From a virus: a DNA stretch of 64,000 nt. The notes under the pieces were generated by a model. It was not told where the DNA came from. It searched no databases and worked only from the letters and a program-made list of their open reading frames with translations. The stretch spans positions 1-64,000 of IMG/VR virus record IMGVR_UViG_3300026097_001055; one strand, written 5' to 3'. This document shows positions 39,904 to 48,900 of this stretch, piece after piece. Numbering within the stretch: the first letter of the stretch is position 1; each line of letters opens with the position of its first letter. A program made the position numbers and the translations under genes.

Positions 39904-40026
39904 ATGAATAAGTGCACAAACTGTGGAAAAGCATTAAATTGCGGATGTAAAAGAAGAAAAGCATCAGATGGTAAATCATGTTGTACAGCTTGTCTTAATA
40001 AGTATGAAAATAGTATTAAAAAATAA
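39904..40026 (+). CDS. Mini zinc-finger protein, 40 aa
   Basis: The 40-residue peptide has CTNCG, NCGCKRR and SCCTACLNKY, i.e. seven Cys in a compact zinc-binding arrangement. It starts after the leader AAAAACCAAAATT and ends 2 bases before the next gene. I recall similar mini-proteins from large Bacteroidetes phages. Function unknown. Confidence 0.62.
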   Translation: MNKCTNCGKALNCGCKRRKASDGKSCCTACLNKYENSIKK

Positions 40027-40028
40027 TC

Positions 40029-41294
40029 ATGGCTGTTCATCAGATACTTACTCTTGTTAGTTGTTGCAATGATTTAACTCTTCAGTTTAATTATGAGCAA
40101 CCAGATTTATTTTATATTGATGAATCTACTTATTATTATAATGGTAAGTGTTTCACAGCTTATATAACTAATGAGTATCAATTTCCTATACCTATTCTAG
40201 GTCCTCAACCTACTCCTGGAGGATCTGCATTTGGTACTAATGATTATTTAGAAAATGTAGCTTATTTTCTTGAAGGCAGTGATTGTGATGATCCTTTATG
40301 TCCTGATTGTGATGAACCAGAAGCTAATTGTTATTATATAGAAAATTGTTTTGATCCTACTTTAAATTTTATTGCAATTATAAGCAATCCAGGAAGTATA
40401 CAATTAGGTTATAGTTATTCTTTTGATTTATCAAACGTAGATAATTTACCTGCTGACTATAATAATTGTTGGTTTATTGAATCAAGTGAAAATTGTAATG
40501 ATTTAACACCAACAATAGAAATTACAACAAGTTATGAATCTTGTGAAAGTTGTGCAGCTGTAGAAATACCTCCTTGTTTTAAGTTAATTGATTGTAATAC
40601 AGAAGAAGAACTAATATATTCTGGAGATTTATTAGAACAATATATTAACAAAGTTATTCAAGTTAACATAGATGGTATAATAAGATGCTTCACTGTAGAA
40701 ATTACAACATGTACAGAAGAATCATTAGAGTCACTATTTGAGAATATTGTTTTAGATTGTTTTACAGAATGTGAAAAATGTTTACCAGAATGTACATGTA
40801 CTAGAGCTAAAAATTTAGCAGGAGAACCTAGAAAACTAAGCTATATTGATTGTAATGGAGATCAAAAAGAAACAGATGAAGTTATAGGAGCTAACAAATT
40901 AAGTAAAAAATATTGTGTTCAGTACTGGACATCTCAAGATATAGAAGTAATAAATTTTGGTGATTGTGTAGATAACTCTTGTCCAGAAATACCTTTACCA
41001 AAAAGAGTTGTTACTCCAGGTTATAATACTCCTATATGTACACCAACACAATATGAAAGAATTGTCTGTAGATATGCAGAGATAAAGTATAAAGAAGTTC
41101 TTTCTAAAAGATATGGTATAGAAGATTGTTGTGATGATGAAAGTTTAGCTAATGATATAAAACATGAACTTATTCATTTACAAATGTTAGAAGATCCTGA
41201 ATATGTTTGCGTAAAAGACCCAAAAGCTTGTCCAACAAAATGCGGATATATAAGTATGAATATAGTACATGAGTGTTCTCCAGAAATAGAATAA
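40029..41294 (+). CDS. Cys-rich virion protein, 421 aa
   Basis: Very rich in Cys (CDDPLCPDCDEPEANCYYIE; CESCAAVEIPPCFKLIDC; CEKCLPECTCTRAKNLAG), with acidic beta-type segments. The C-terminal 80 residues are helical (RIVCRYAEIKYKEVLSKRYG; IKHELIHLQMLEDPEYVC). It could be an extracellular adhesin stabilised by metal or disulphides and is grouped with fibre genes. No enzyme motif seen. Confidence 0.7.
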   Translation: MAVHQILTLVSCCNDLTLQFNYEQPDLFYIDESTYYYNGKCFTAYITNEYQFPIPILGPQPTPGGSAFGTNDYLENVAYFLEGSDCDDPLCPDCDEPEANCYYIENCFDPTLNFIAIISNPGSIQLGYSYSFDLSNVDNLPADYNNCWFIESSENCNDLTPTIEITTSYESCESCAAVEIPPCFKLIDCNTEEELIYSGDLLEQYINKVIQVNIDGIIRCFTVEITTCTEESLESLFENIVLDCFTECEKCLPECTCTRAKNLAGEPRKLSYIDCNGDQKETDEVIGANKLSKKYCVQYWTSQDIEVINFGDCVDNSCPEIPLPKRVVTPGYNTPICTPTQYERIVCRYAEIKYKEVLSKRYGIEDCCDDESLANDIKHELIHLQMLEDPEYVCVKDPKACPTKCGYISMNIVHECSPEIE

Positions 41295-41362
41295 TAAATA
41301 ATTTATATGTATATATTAATACATATATAAGGTAATGTAATTTTAATTTAGTATATTATAAT

Positions 41363-41998
41363 ATGAAGCCTTTAAATTTAGATAAAAGTCCTTGTTCACC
41401 AGTATCTTCAAATTGTGTAATTTGGAATGGTTCTGATATTGAATGCATTGGTTTATGTAAAGGGGATACAGTTACTCAAGTTATATATAAACTTGCAGAA
41501 GAATTATGCAGCCTTATTGACATGTTTAATCTGTCTAATTATGATATTTCTTGTTTAGAATTACCATGCCCTCCTAATTCATTTGAAGAACTTATTAATG
41601 CGTTAATTCAAGCTATATGTGAAGGTGGTATTCAAGGAGAACAAGGAGAACAAGGGATAGAAGGAAAAGAAGGTCCACAAGGTTCACAAGGTATACAAGG
41701 TCCTCAAGGTAATCCTGGTCCTCAAGGTATTCAAGGTGCAACAGGACCTCAAGGAGTTCCTGGACCTGCAGGTGCTACAGGTGCTCAAGGCTTACAAGGT
41801 CCAATCGGACCTCAAGGAAATAATGGAACAAATGGTTTAGCAGGTAGAGGTGTTGCAGTATTTGTACAGAATACTACACCTGAACAAGAAGACTTTGATG
41901 CACAATATGCAGCAGTACCTGGATTTGGAGTCAACGGTATTCCTGGATCTAATACCTTTAAAGCTGGTGATTTATGGATTGAAAATTGTGAAGAATAA
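41363..41998 (+). CDS. Collagen-like fibre protein, 211 aa
   Basis: Residues about 90-170 are Gly-X-Y triplets ([19 protein letters not shown] and so on), forming a collagen-like triple helix. The N-terminal 85 residues ([36 protein letters not shown]) form an attachment module also seen in the 291-aa protein at 42769-43644. The C-terminus has [15 protein letters not shown], as in phage fibre tips. It makes a trimeric fibre on the head or tail. Confidence 0.8.
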   Translation: MKPLNLDKSPCSPVSSNCVIWNGSDIECIGLCKGDTVTQVIYKLAEELCSLIDMFNLSNYDISCLELPCPPNSFEELINALIQAICEGGIQGEQGEQGIEGKEGPQGSQGIQGPQGNPGPQGIQGATGPQGVPGPAGATGAQGLQGPIGPQGNNGTNGLAGRGVAVFVQNTTPEQEDFDAQYAAVPGFGVNGIPGSNTFKAGDLWIENCEE

Positions 41999-42000
41999 TT

Positions 42001-42759
42001 ATGGCTAAATACCAAATATATAACGGTACCTCATGGGTAGATATTTGTGATTGCAATACAAAAGTATTAGATTCTAATTTGGTATGGAGAGAACTTAATC
42101 CTAGAAATTGTCCTATAAGATACTATGATGGTTCTAATTGGTGTTTAGTTGAATGTGCTGCTTTAAAGTGTGGAGATAGTGTAGAATCAATAGCAGGTAA
42201 TGGTGTCTATTATATTCCTTTTACTATACCTGTTGGTATTATCAGTATAACTTTAACAGTATCAGCTTTTGGTAATCCTGATGGTTTTTCTGTAATTACT
42301 ACAGATAAAACAACTAAATTATCTAGTACAGGTTTAGTAGGCACTGCTGGTTCTTCGGGTTGGAATACTGAAACAGGAGGTTTTCCTATATTAAGTAAAC
42401 CTGTATTCTTATATGATGGTGTTAATTTCATATCTCAAGGAGTTAATGAAACTATTACATTTTATGGAGAAGGTGTAGGGGATCCTGCAGGAAGTACACC
42501 TATGAGTAATACAAACGGTCTTACAATGTATAATCCTGGTGAAACTGGTTTAGCTCCAGGTACACCTGTACCTACAGGATTACCAGAACCTAGTTTATGT
42601 ACATCTATAGATCCCGCAGCACAAAACAAATGTTATGAATTAACTTACACAAGAGTTTCATCTGTAACAGAAGAAGATGTTTTAATACAAATAGTAACAG
42701 GCAACTTTATAAGTTCAGGATGGAATTTATTCAATGTTGAATGCATACAAGAACTATAA
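42001..42759 (+). CDS. Fibre tip/adhesion protein, 252 aa
   Basis: MAKYQIYNGTSWVDICDCNT and later ELNPRNCPIRYYDGSNWCL begin a beta-rich protein with several Cys and a segment YIPFTIPVGIISITLTVSAF. It starts 2 bases after the collagen-like gene. The YNGTSWVDI and YDGSNWC strings recall phage fibre repeats. Probably a receptor-binding partner. Confidence 0.7.
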   Translation: MAKYQIYNGTSWVDICDCNTKVLDSNLVWRELNPRNCPIRYYDGSNWCLVECAALKCGDSVESIAGNGVYYIPFTIPVGIISITLTVSAFGNPDGFSVITTDKTTKLSSTGLVGTAGSSGWNTETGGFPILSKPVFLYDGVNFISQGVNETITFYGEGVGDPAGSTPMSNTNGLTMYNPGETGLAPGTPVPTGLPEPSLCTSIDPAAQNKCYELTYTRVSSVTEEDVLIQIVTGNFISSGWNLFNVECIQEL

Positions 42760-42768
42760 TATAAAGAA

Positions 42769-43644
42769 ATGGAAAATAAATGTACACATACAGAACCTAA
42801 TTGTGGTTGCGTTGATGGACCTATGACTACTCCACCAGCATGTCCACCTTTACCTTGTCCTAATCCTCAACCTTGTTCATCTTATACAGATGCACAATGT
42901 GTGATTTACACAGGCGATGATCTAATATGTGACCAGCAAATAGTAGTAGAAAATAATGCAAATTTAAATGATATAATTATTGAATTAGTTTCAAGAATTT
43001 GTGAAGCTGCTGGTAACATTCCTCAAACAGTTGTTGTTGGCGGAAATAATATTGATGTAAGTTCTAATACTGTTGGTTCAACAACAACTTATACAGTATC
43101 TCAACCAAGTAAAATATTTTTTTATGAAGAATTTATAAGCGATATTGATATAGTTGATAATGCTCCAGCTCCGGGTCCAGATAATTACTTTTTTCCAATA
43201 GGTTATGAAATATTAACTTTTCAAAACACTTACCTTGACCCTACTGTTTTTAAAATAAATGTTTCTTATAATACAGACCTTCCAGATATTATAGGTATAC
43301 CAGATAATGCTTTAAATAACTGGGTAGATGGTGCAATTGTAACAACTCTCGGAGGAGTAGATACTATTCAGTATGAAACTTTAAGTCTAACTAATATGGA
43401 AGTATATTTATGGGATACTGTAAATAATTCTGTAATATCAGGATCTACAGTAGATACAGTAAGAACTGAGCCTGGTGATCATGCTGTTGATGTTAGATTT
43501 ACTAATCAAAAAAAACCTATAAATACTTCTTTTTTTAAAGTAGTTACGTTACAACCAGGTGAATTTGTTTCTTTAAAATTTAAAAGTAAATCAGGTTCTA
43601 TAGGTAGATTATTAAAAGCCCAAATTTTAGTAGAAGAATTGTAA
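42769..43644 (+). CDS. Cys/Pro-rich fibre protein, 291 aa
   Basis: The N-terminus is Cys/Pro-rich (CGCVDGPMTTPPACPPLPC), followed by an attachment module AQCVIYTGDDLICDQQ ... IIIELVSRICEAAG similar to the one in the collagen-like protein (CVIWNG ... [10 protein letters not shown]). The remainder is beta-type (VRFTNQKKPINTSFFKVVTL). The shared module suggests both bind the same virion site. Two hairpins and a terminator follow. Confidence 0.72.
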   Translation: MENKCTHTEPNCGCVDGPMTTPPACPPLPCPNPQPCSSYTDAQCVIYTGDDLICDQQIVVENNANLNDIIIELVSRICEAAGNIPQTVVVGGNNIDVSSNTVGSTTTYTVSQPSKIFFYEEFISDIDIVDNAPAPGPDNYFFPIGYEILTFQNTYLDPTVFKINVSYNTDLPDIIGIPDNALNNWVDGAIVTTLGGVDTIQYETLSLTNMEVYLWDTVNNSVISGSTVDTVRTEPGDHAVDVRFTNQKKPINTSFFKVVTLQPGEFVSLKFKSKSGSIGRLLKAQILVEEL

Positions 43645-43650
43645 AAAATA

Positions 43651-43680
43651 GATCGTGGTTTTTTGGTTTTTACAACGATC
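43651..43680 (+). other. Hairpin after the fibre operon
   Basis: GATCGT (43651-43656) pairs with ACGATC (43675-43680) around a T/G-rich loop containing GGTTTTTTGGTTTTT. It directly follows the stop of the 291-aa gene and precedes a real terminator. Confidence 0.55.
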
Positions 43681-43692
43681 AGAAACCCAAGA

Positions 43693-43720
43693 CCCTCACT
43701 AAAGTGGGGGTTTTGTTTTT
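43693..43720 (+). terminator. Intrinsic terminator after the fibre operon
   Basis: CCCTCACT (43693-43700) pairs with AGTGGGGG (43703-43710, one G-T pair) around AA, then TTTTGTTTTT. Strong terminator closing the Cys-rich fibre operon. Confidence 0.9.
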
Positions 43721-43746
43721 AAATTTGCATAACTTGCTAATATCAT

Positions 43747-43761
43747 TTATATTTACTATAT
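43747..43761 (+). promoter_or_regulatory. Candidate late promoter before the neck/tail operon
   Basis: TTATATTTACTATAT lies 14-28 bases upstream of the next start and after a strong terminator. It matches the recurring TTATATTW-N2/4-TATA form. Inferred. Confidence 0.4.
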
Positions 43762-43774
43762 TAAATATATACAT

Positions 43775-44362
43775 ATGCGTCCAAAATTTAAAATACCAGA
43801 TCTTAATGCTCCTCGTTTTTATCAACGTTCACATAACATTATTACAAAAGAATTTATAGAAAATTTTGTAAAAAAATATCCAAAGTATAAGGGTATAACC
43901 AAAAGTGAAATAAAAAAAATAGTTAAAGTTTTTAATACAAATTCTTGGAAAGAGACTTTAGAACATAGAGATGGTATAAAGTTACCAGAAAGTGTGGGTT
44001 CTTTATTTATAGGAACATGTCCTCCACCTAAAGTTCAATACAATCCAGATTATAATTTATTGCATAAAAAAAATATAGTAGCTTCTAATAAAAATTGGGA
44101 AACTGATGGTAATATAGCTAAAATATTTTTTACTTCATATAGTGAAAAATATAAATATAGATTCAGAGAGCACTGGATGTTTCATCCAGTACGAGTGTTT
44201 AAAAGAACTGTTGCTAAAGAATATCCTAAAAATTGGACTATGTTTCATAAAGTAGATCCAAAGAAAAAGCTTTCTGATCAATTTTTAAAAGCAATTAATA
44301 AAGATAAATTTGAAAGAGCATCTAAGAAAAAATTAGAAAATTATAATGATTTAGAACTATGA
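43775..44362 (+). CDS. Conserved neck-region protein, 195 aa
   Basis: Contains LEHRDGIKLPESVGSLFIGT then CPPPKVQYNPDYN, and later FREHWMFHPVRVFKRTVAKE and YPKNWTMFHKVD. This unusual series is, as I remember it, found in the neck-gene cluster of many Bacteroidetes phages including crAss-like ones. The high Lys content suggests DNA contact. It overlaps the next gene by four bases (ATGA). Confidence 0.7.
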   Translation: MRPKFKIPDLNAPRFYQRSHNIITKEFIENFVKKYPKYKGITKSEIKKIVKVFNTNSWKETLEHRDGIKLPESVGSLFIGTCPPPKVQYNPDYNLLHKKNIVASNKNWETDGNIAKIFFTSYSEKYKYRFREHWMFHPVRVFKRTVAKEYPKNWTMFHKVDPKKKLSDQFLKAINKDKFERASKKKLENYNDLEL

Positions 44363-45030
44363 CTACAATAGGAGAAAGTATAACTAGAGTACGTAATATA
44401 ATTAAAGCTGTAAAAGAAGATGCTTTTGTTACAGACAGACAAATCTATTACAATATTATAAAGTATGGTAGTTCTTTACTTAAGAGAGAAGACAATCAAA
44501 ACAAACTTATGAGAATGAGTAGTCTTATGACTACTTTACCTTATGTAGAATTAATTGATACAGATAAGATTGATGCTGCTTGTTTTGGGGTTTATTCGGG
44601 ATGTTTTTTTAAAAGATCAAAGGAAAAGCTACCAGCTTTTTTTCAAGGCACTTATGGACCCTTAATTAGAACAGTAACATCTATTGATGGTTCACAAAAT
44701 CTTTATCAAACAGAACCTAGTATTTTTGTTAGACTTTCTAAATCTACTAATTTTAAGTATAATAAAAAACTATATTTTTGGTATCTTAATGAATATATTT
44801 ATGTTGCAAATGTAGATTGGGATGCAATTAAAGTAGAGGGATTATTTGAAGGTTCTGTTGCAGATTTTCTCTGTCCTGATGAAAAATCTTGTGATCCTAG
44901 ACAAGATCAATTATTACCTTTTCCAGAATATCTTTTTTCTGAGATAGAACAATATGTATTAAAAGAATTTACCACGACTTTACAGTTACCTACATCAGGT
45001 GCTGATGATAGTCAAAACCCGAATAGATAA
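44359..45030 (+). CDS. Ring/connector-like neck protein, 223 aa
   Basis: Helical start (ESITRVRNIIKAVKEDAFVT; IYYNIIKYGSSLLKRE) followed by a beta domain (SIFVRLSKSTNFKYNKKLYF; EYIYVANVDWDAIKVEGLFE) and a C-terminal helix. This matches the head-tail ring protein layout of crAss-like phages. It overlaps the next gene by one base (TAATG). Confidence 0.7.
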   Translation: MTTIGESITRVRNIIKAVKEDAFVTDRQIYYNIIKYGSSLLKREDNQNKLMRMSSLMTTLPYVELIDTDKIDAACFGVYSGCFFKRSKEKLPAFFQGTYGPLIRTVTSIDGSQNLYQTEPSIFVRLSKSTNFKYNKKLYFWYLNEYIYVANVDWDAIKVEGLFEGSVADFLCPDEKSCDPRQDQLLPFPEYLFSEIEQYVLKEFTTTLQLPTSGADDSQNPNR

Positions 45031-45962
45031 TGGATTACAACTATACTCTTAAATACAGAACTTTTGATAATCTTCTTGATGATGTCATGGTTGATTATAA
45101 AAACTATACATTAGAAGATATGATTGAACCTGCTACACTTATTGCTGTAGTTAGGAAAATGAACTATGAGTTAGGTTTGAGAATTCAAAAAACTAATGAA
45201 GTAGTCCTTGAAGTAAGTCATGGTAAAGCAAAGTTACCCAGTAACTTCCATGTATTTAATCATGCATTATTGTGTCATGAAAGAACTGTTAATACAGGTT
45301 ATGATGTGGGTGGTACACATATACAAGAAGTACCCTATGTAGAAGTACCTCCTGTACTTGACACTTGCAATACGGGTTGTGATAATACTATTCCTACAGA
45401 ATATAATGCTGAATTGCCTTATGGTGAAACTTGTAATCCTCCAAGAGTATTTGTAAATTGTAAAGGTCAAAATTATGAGCTTATACAAGTTTTAAGTCCA
45501 TCTGAAACAATAGTATATAAACATCTTACTCCTTTAAAAATGAGACCTAATCCAGATATTGATTGTAACTGTCCTAATCTTTATTATAATAGCACTGACG
45601 AAGCTTGGATTAAACATGGCTTTTTGTATACTAATTTTACTACAGGTAATGTATATCTTAATTACCAAAGTCAAATGGAAGATGAAGAAGGAAATTTGTT
45701 AGTACCTGATCATGAGCTACTTAACGAATATTATGAATATGGTTTAAAAAGAAAGATATTAGAAACCATGTTTATGGAAGATGAAAATGTAGGTAATAAA
45801 TTACAGCTTATAGAACAAAGATATAGAGAAGCTAGAAACAAAGCAATGTCTTTAGTTAATACTCCTAACTTTGCAGAGCTTGAAGCAGTTTGGAAAATAA
45901 ACCGTAAGGCTATGTATGATAGATATTACAACATGTTTAAAAGTCATCATTCAATACATTAA
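45030..45962 (+). CDS. Ring/connector-like neck protein, 310 aa
   Basis: Begins YNYTLKYRTFDNLLDDVMVD; helical N-terminus (TLIAVVRKMNYELGLRIQKT), beta core with Cys, and a C-terminal helical arm (KRKILETMFMEDENVGNKLQ; VWKINRKAMYDRYYNMF). Similar design to the preceding protein and positioned directly before the muzzle gene, as in crAss-like neck modules. Antisense frame at 45267-45488 is a shadow. Confidence 0.7.
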   Translation: MDYNYTLKYRTFDNLLDDVMVDYKNYTLEDMIEPATLIAVVRKMNYELGLRIQKTNEVVLEVSHGKAKLPSNFHVFNHALLCHERTVNTGYDVGGTHIQEVPYVEVPPVLDTCNTGCDNTIPTEYNAELPYGETCNPPRVFVNCKGQNYELIQVLSPSETIVYKHLTPLKMRPNPDIDCNCPNLYYNSTDEAWIKHGFLYTNFTTGNVYLNYQSQMEDEEGNLLVPDHELLNEYYEYGLKRKILETMFMEDENVGNKLQLIEQRYREARNKAMSLVNTPNFAELEAVWKINRKAMYDRYYNMFKSHHSIH

Positions 45963-45964
45963 CA

Positions 45965-48900
45965 ATGGCTAAAAAAAATAATCAAAATATAACAAGTGCT
46001 AACACAAACACCTTTATTAAAGGTCTTAATAAAGATTCTAATACAACTTTTGTACAAGAAGGTATGTGGGTTCATGCACGTAATGCAGTTAACAATACTA
46101 TTGAAGGAGATTTAGGAACTATATCTAATGAAGCTTCAAATACATTATGTGTTAGTGTATTACAAAATGCACCAGTATCTCCTTCTGCTATAAAAAAAAT
46201 TATTGGTGTTATACATTTGTTTGCAGATAAATGGGTTATTTTTAGTTCAGTAAATGATCAAGTTAATACTTCATTTTCTTTATATTCTGAAATAGGGTTA
46301 TTTGAAGAAGATGAATGTACATATAGAGTAATTGTTGAACAAGATAGATGTTTAGGTTTTAGCATGTATCATTTAATAACAGGTGCTTCTAGATTACAAG
46401 AAGATTGTTCATGGGGTGTTTACTTTTCAGATGGTAATAATCCGGATAGATACATTAACATAGGTGATCCTAAAGATTGGCCGACAGATTCTTATAATGG
46501 AAATAACTATTACGGAGCAGATAATATATTATGGCCAGGTATAGAATGGGAAGAAGATTGTGTTATTAACCAAGATGACTTAGAATGTCCTGACCCTAAT
46601 CAAGGATGTAAAGAATGTACACAACAAAATACATTAGATTGTGATAAAATTAGATTAGCTAGAGTATTTAAAACACCTTGCCTAAAACTTTCTGTTGCTG
46701 AAGAAGGTGGACAGTTAGCTAATGGTACTTATTTTGTTGTAGCTGCTTATAGTATCAAACAACAAAAAGTTACAGACTGGTTTAGTCCAAGTAATATTCA
46801 ACCATTAGCTTATGAAGAACAACCTAATGGAGCACTGAAAATAGAAGTAGATGCTGAACAAGATGCTTTTGATGAGTTTGTTTTAACTTTAGTTTCTGTA
46901 ATTAATCAACAAACTACAGCATATGAAATAGGATATTATAATACTAATACATCAACTATTATAATAGACATATTAGATCCTAGGTTAAAAGCAATACCAC
47001 TTAGAGAGTTACCTTTACAAAATCCGGTTTATGAAAAATCAGATCAAATTCTTGAAGTAAATAACTATTTATTAAGAGTAGGACCTACCTCTAAGTTTGA
47101 TTTTAACTATCAGCCTTTAGCTAATCTTATAGAAGCTAATTGGGTATCTGTAGAATATGATGCTGACTATTATGTTAAGCAAGGATATAAACCTTCTTAC
47201 ATGAGAGATGAAGTGTATTCTTTCTTTATAAGATGGGTATATGATACTGGTGACAAATCATCATCTTATCACATTCCCGGTAGATCTCCTGAAACAATTA
47301 CAATTCCTTGTACAGAAACTACACAATTAGAATGTGAAACTATAGAACCTAATCATAATGTTATAGTAACTGGAGAAAAAGTATTTGAGGTATTTAATAC
47401 AGCTACTATAACAGATCCTACAGTTAGTACATTAGAAGATGGTGGTAAAGTAATTGCTAAAGGTAAAATGGGCTATTGGGAATCTAGTGAAATATATCCT
47501 TCTGATAAAAAAGAAATATGGAATTCAGCTTCTTATTGTTGGACAGGAACAACAGATCCTAAATATAATCTTTGTGGTAAATACATAAGACATCATAAGT
47601 TTCCTGAGCAAGGTACAGGACCGCAAGTACATCATTATTTTAATGATAATAATGATATGAAAATAAGATTGTTAGGAGTACAATTTGATAATATCATCTT
47701 ACCTAAAGATAATGATGGTAATGATATTCCGGGTATTGTGGGTTATGAAATATTAAGAGGTTCTAGAGCTGGTAACAAATCTATTATTGCTAAAGGTATG
47801 CTTAATAATATGAGACCTTACAATAATATACAGTCTTCTAATACAGGAGTAGAACAAAAAAGTTTATATCCTAATTATCCTTTTAATACAATAATTCCTA
47901 AAAATCCTACTAATGGTACAGCTGAAGGAACACTTAATCCTTCAGGGCAAGCTAATGATCCTTATATTATTAATGTAGAACTAGAAAACTCAGGTGGTGT
48001 TTTTAACCCTCTTAAATTAAAAGAAAGAAATGTTGAATTAACAGACATTCCTAAAAACATTGTCAGTTTTCATTCTCCTGATACAAACTTTATAACACCT
48101 AGAATAGCTACAGGAGAATTAAAAACTTATGGTTATTTACTTGGTCAATGCTCTCAGAATTTTGTTGAGCCTGATAAACATCCTAAACATAAGCTTTTAA
48201 ACAACAAAGTATTTTATGCAATGCTTGTAGGGGCTCTTGTTAAAATGATAGTAGATACTAGTGGTAAAGTAACTATTAAAAGACCTAAAGCAGTAGCTGG
48301 AACAGGATTAGGTGGTGACACAGGAAATGCTGCAACGGTAGCAGCTTCTAGTATTTTTACACCTGCATATACAGCAGCTAAAACTGCTTATAATCAAGCA
48401 CAAGAAAACTTTTTAAATAAACTAGCTCCTGGAGACCCGTCAGCCGTTGCAGCTTTAAATAATTTATTGGGTGTAATAAATACAGCATCTCTTTCTGGTG
48501 TTACCACAGCTACTACAAATAATGATGAGATAACTACAGAAGGAGGTTTGAAAAATATATTCCCTGGATTATCTAATATAGCTATTCAAACAGCTGCTGT
48601 TATAAACACCTATACTTTAAGCTGGACTCAAGGTGCTGGTGATGCTATTCAAATACTTAGAACTCTTACACCTTATAGACAATATGCATTACAGATGCAA
48701 GCTCATGGTTTTTATGATGAATTTAAACCTATAGATTGTTCTAAAAGAACAAGATTTACAATTGACTCAGCTTTATATTTAAAAAAGAATTCTAAACAAC
48801 AACTTAAAAAAGATGCTGATGATGTAACATATGTAGTGAATAATTTACTACGTCAAAGAACAGTTGTTATAAATACAAGAAGCACAACTAGTGATGCGGA

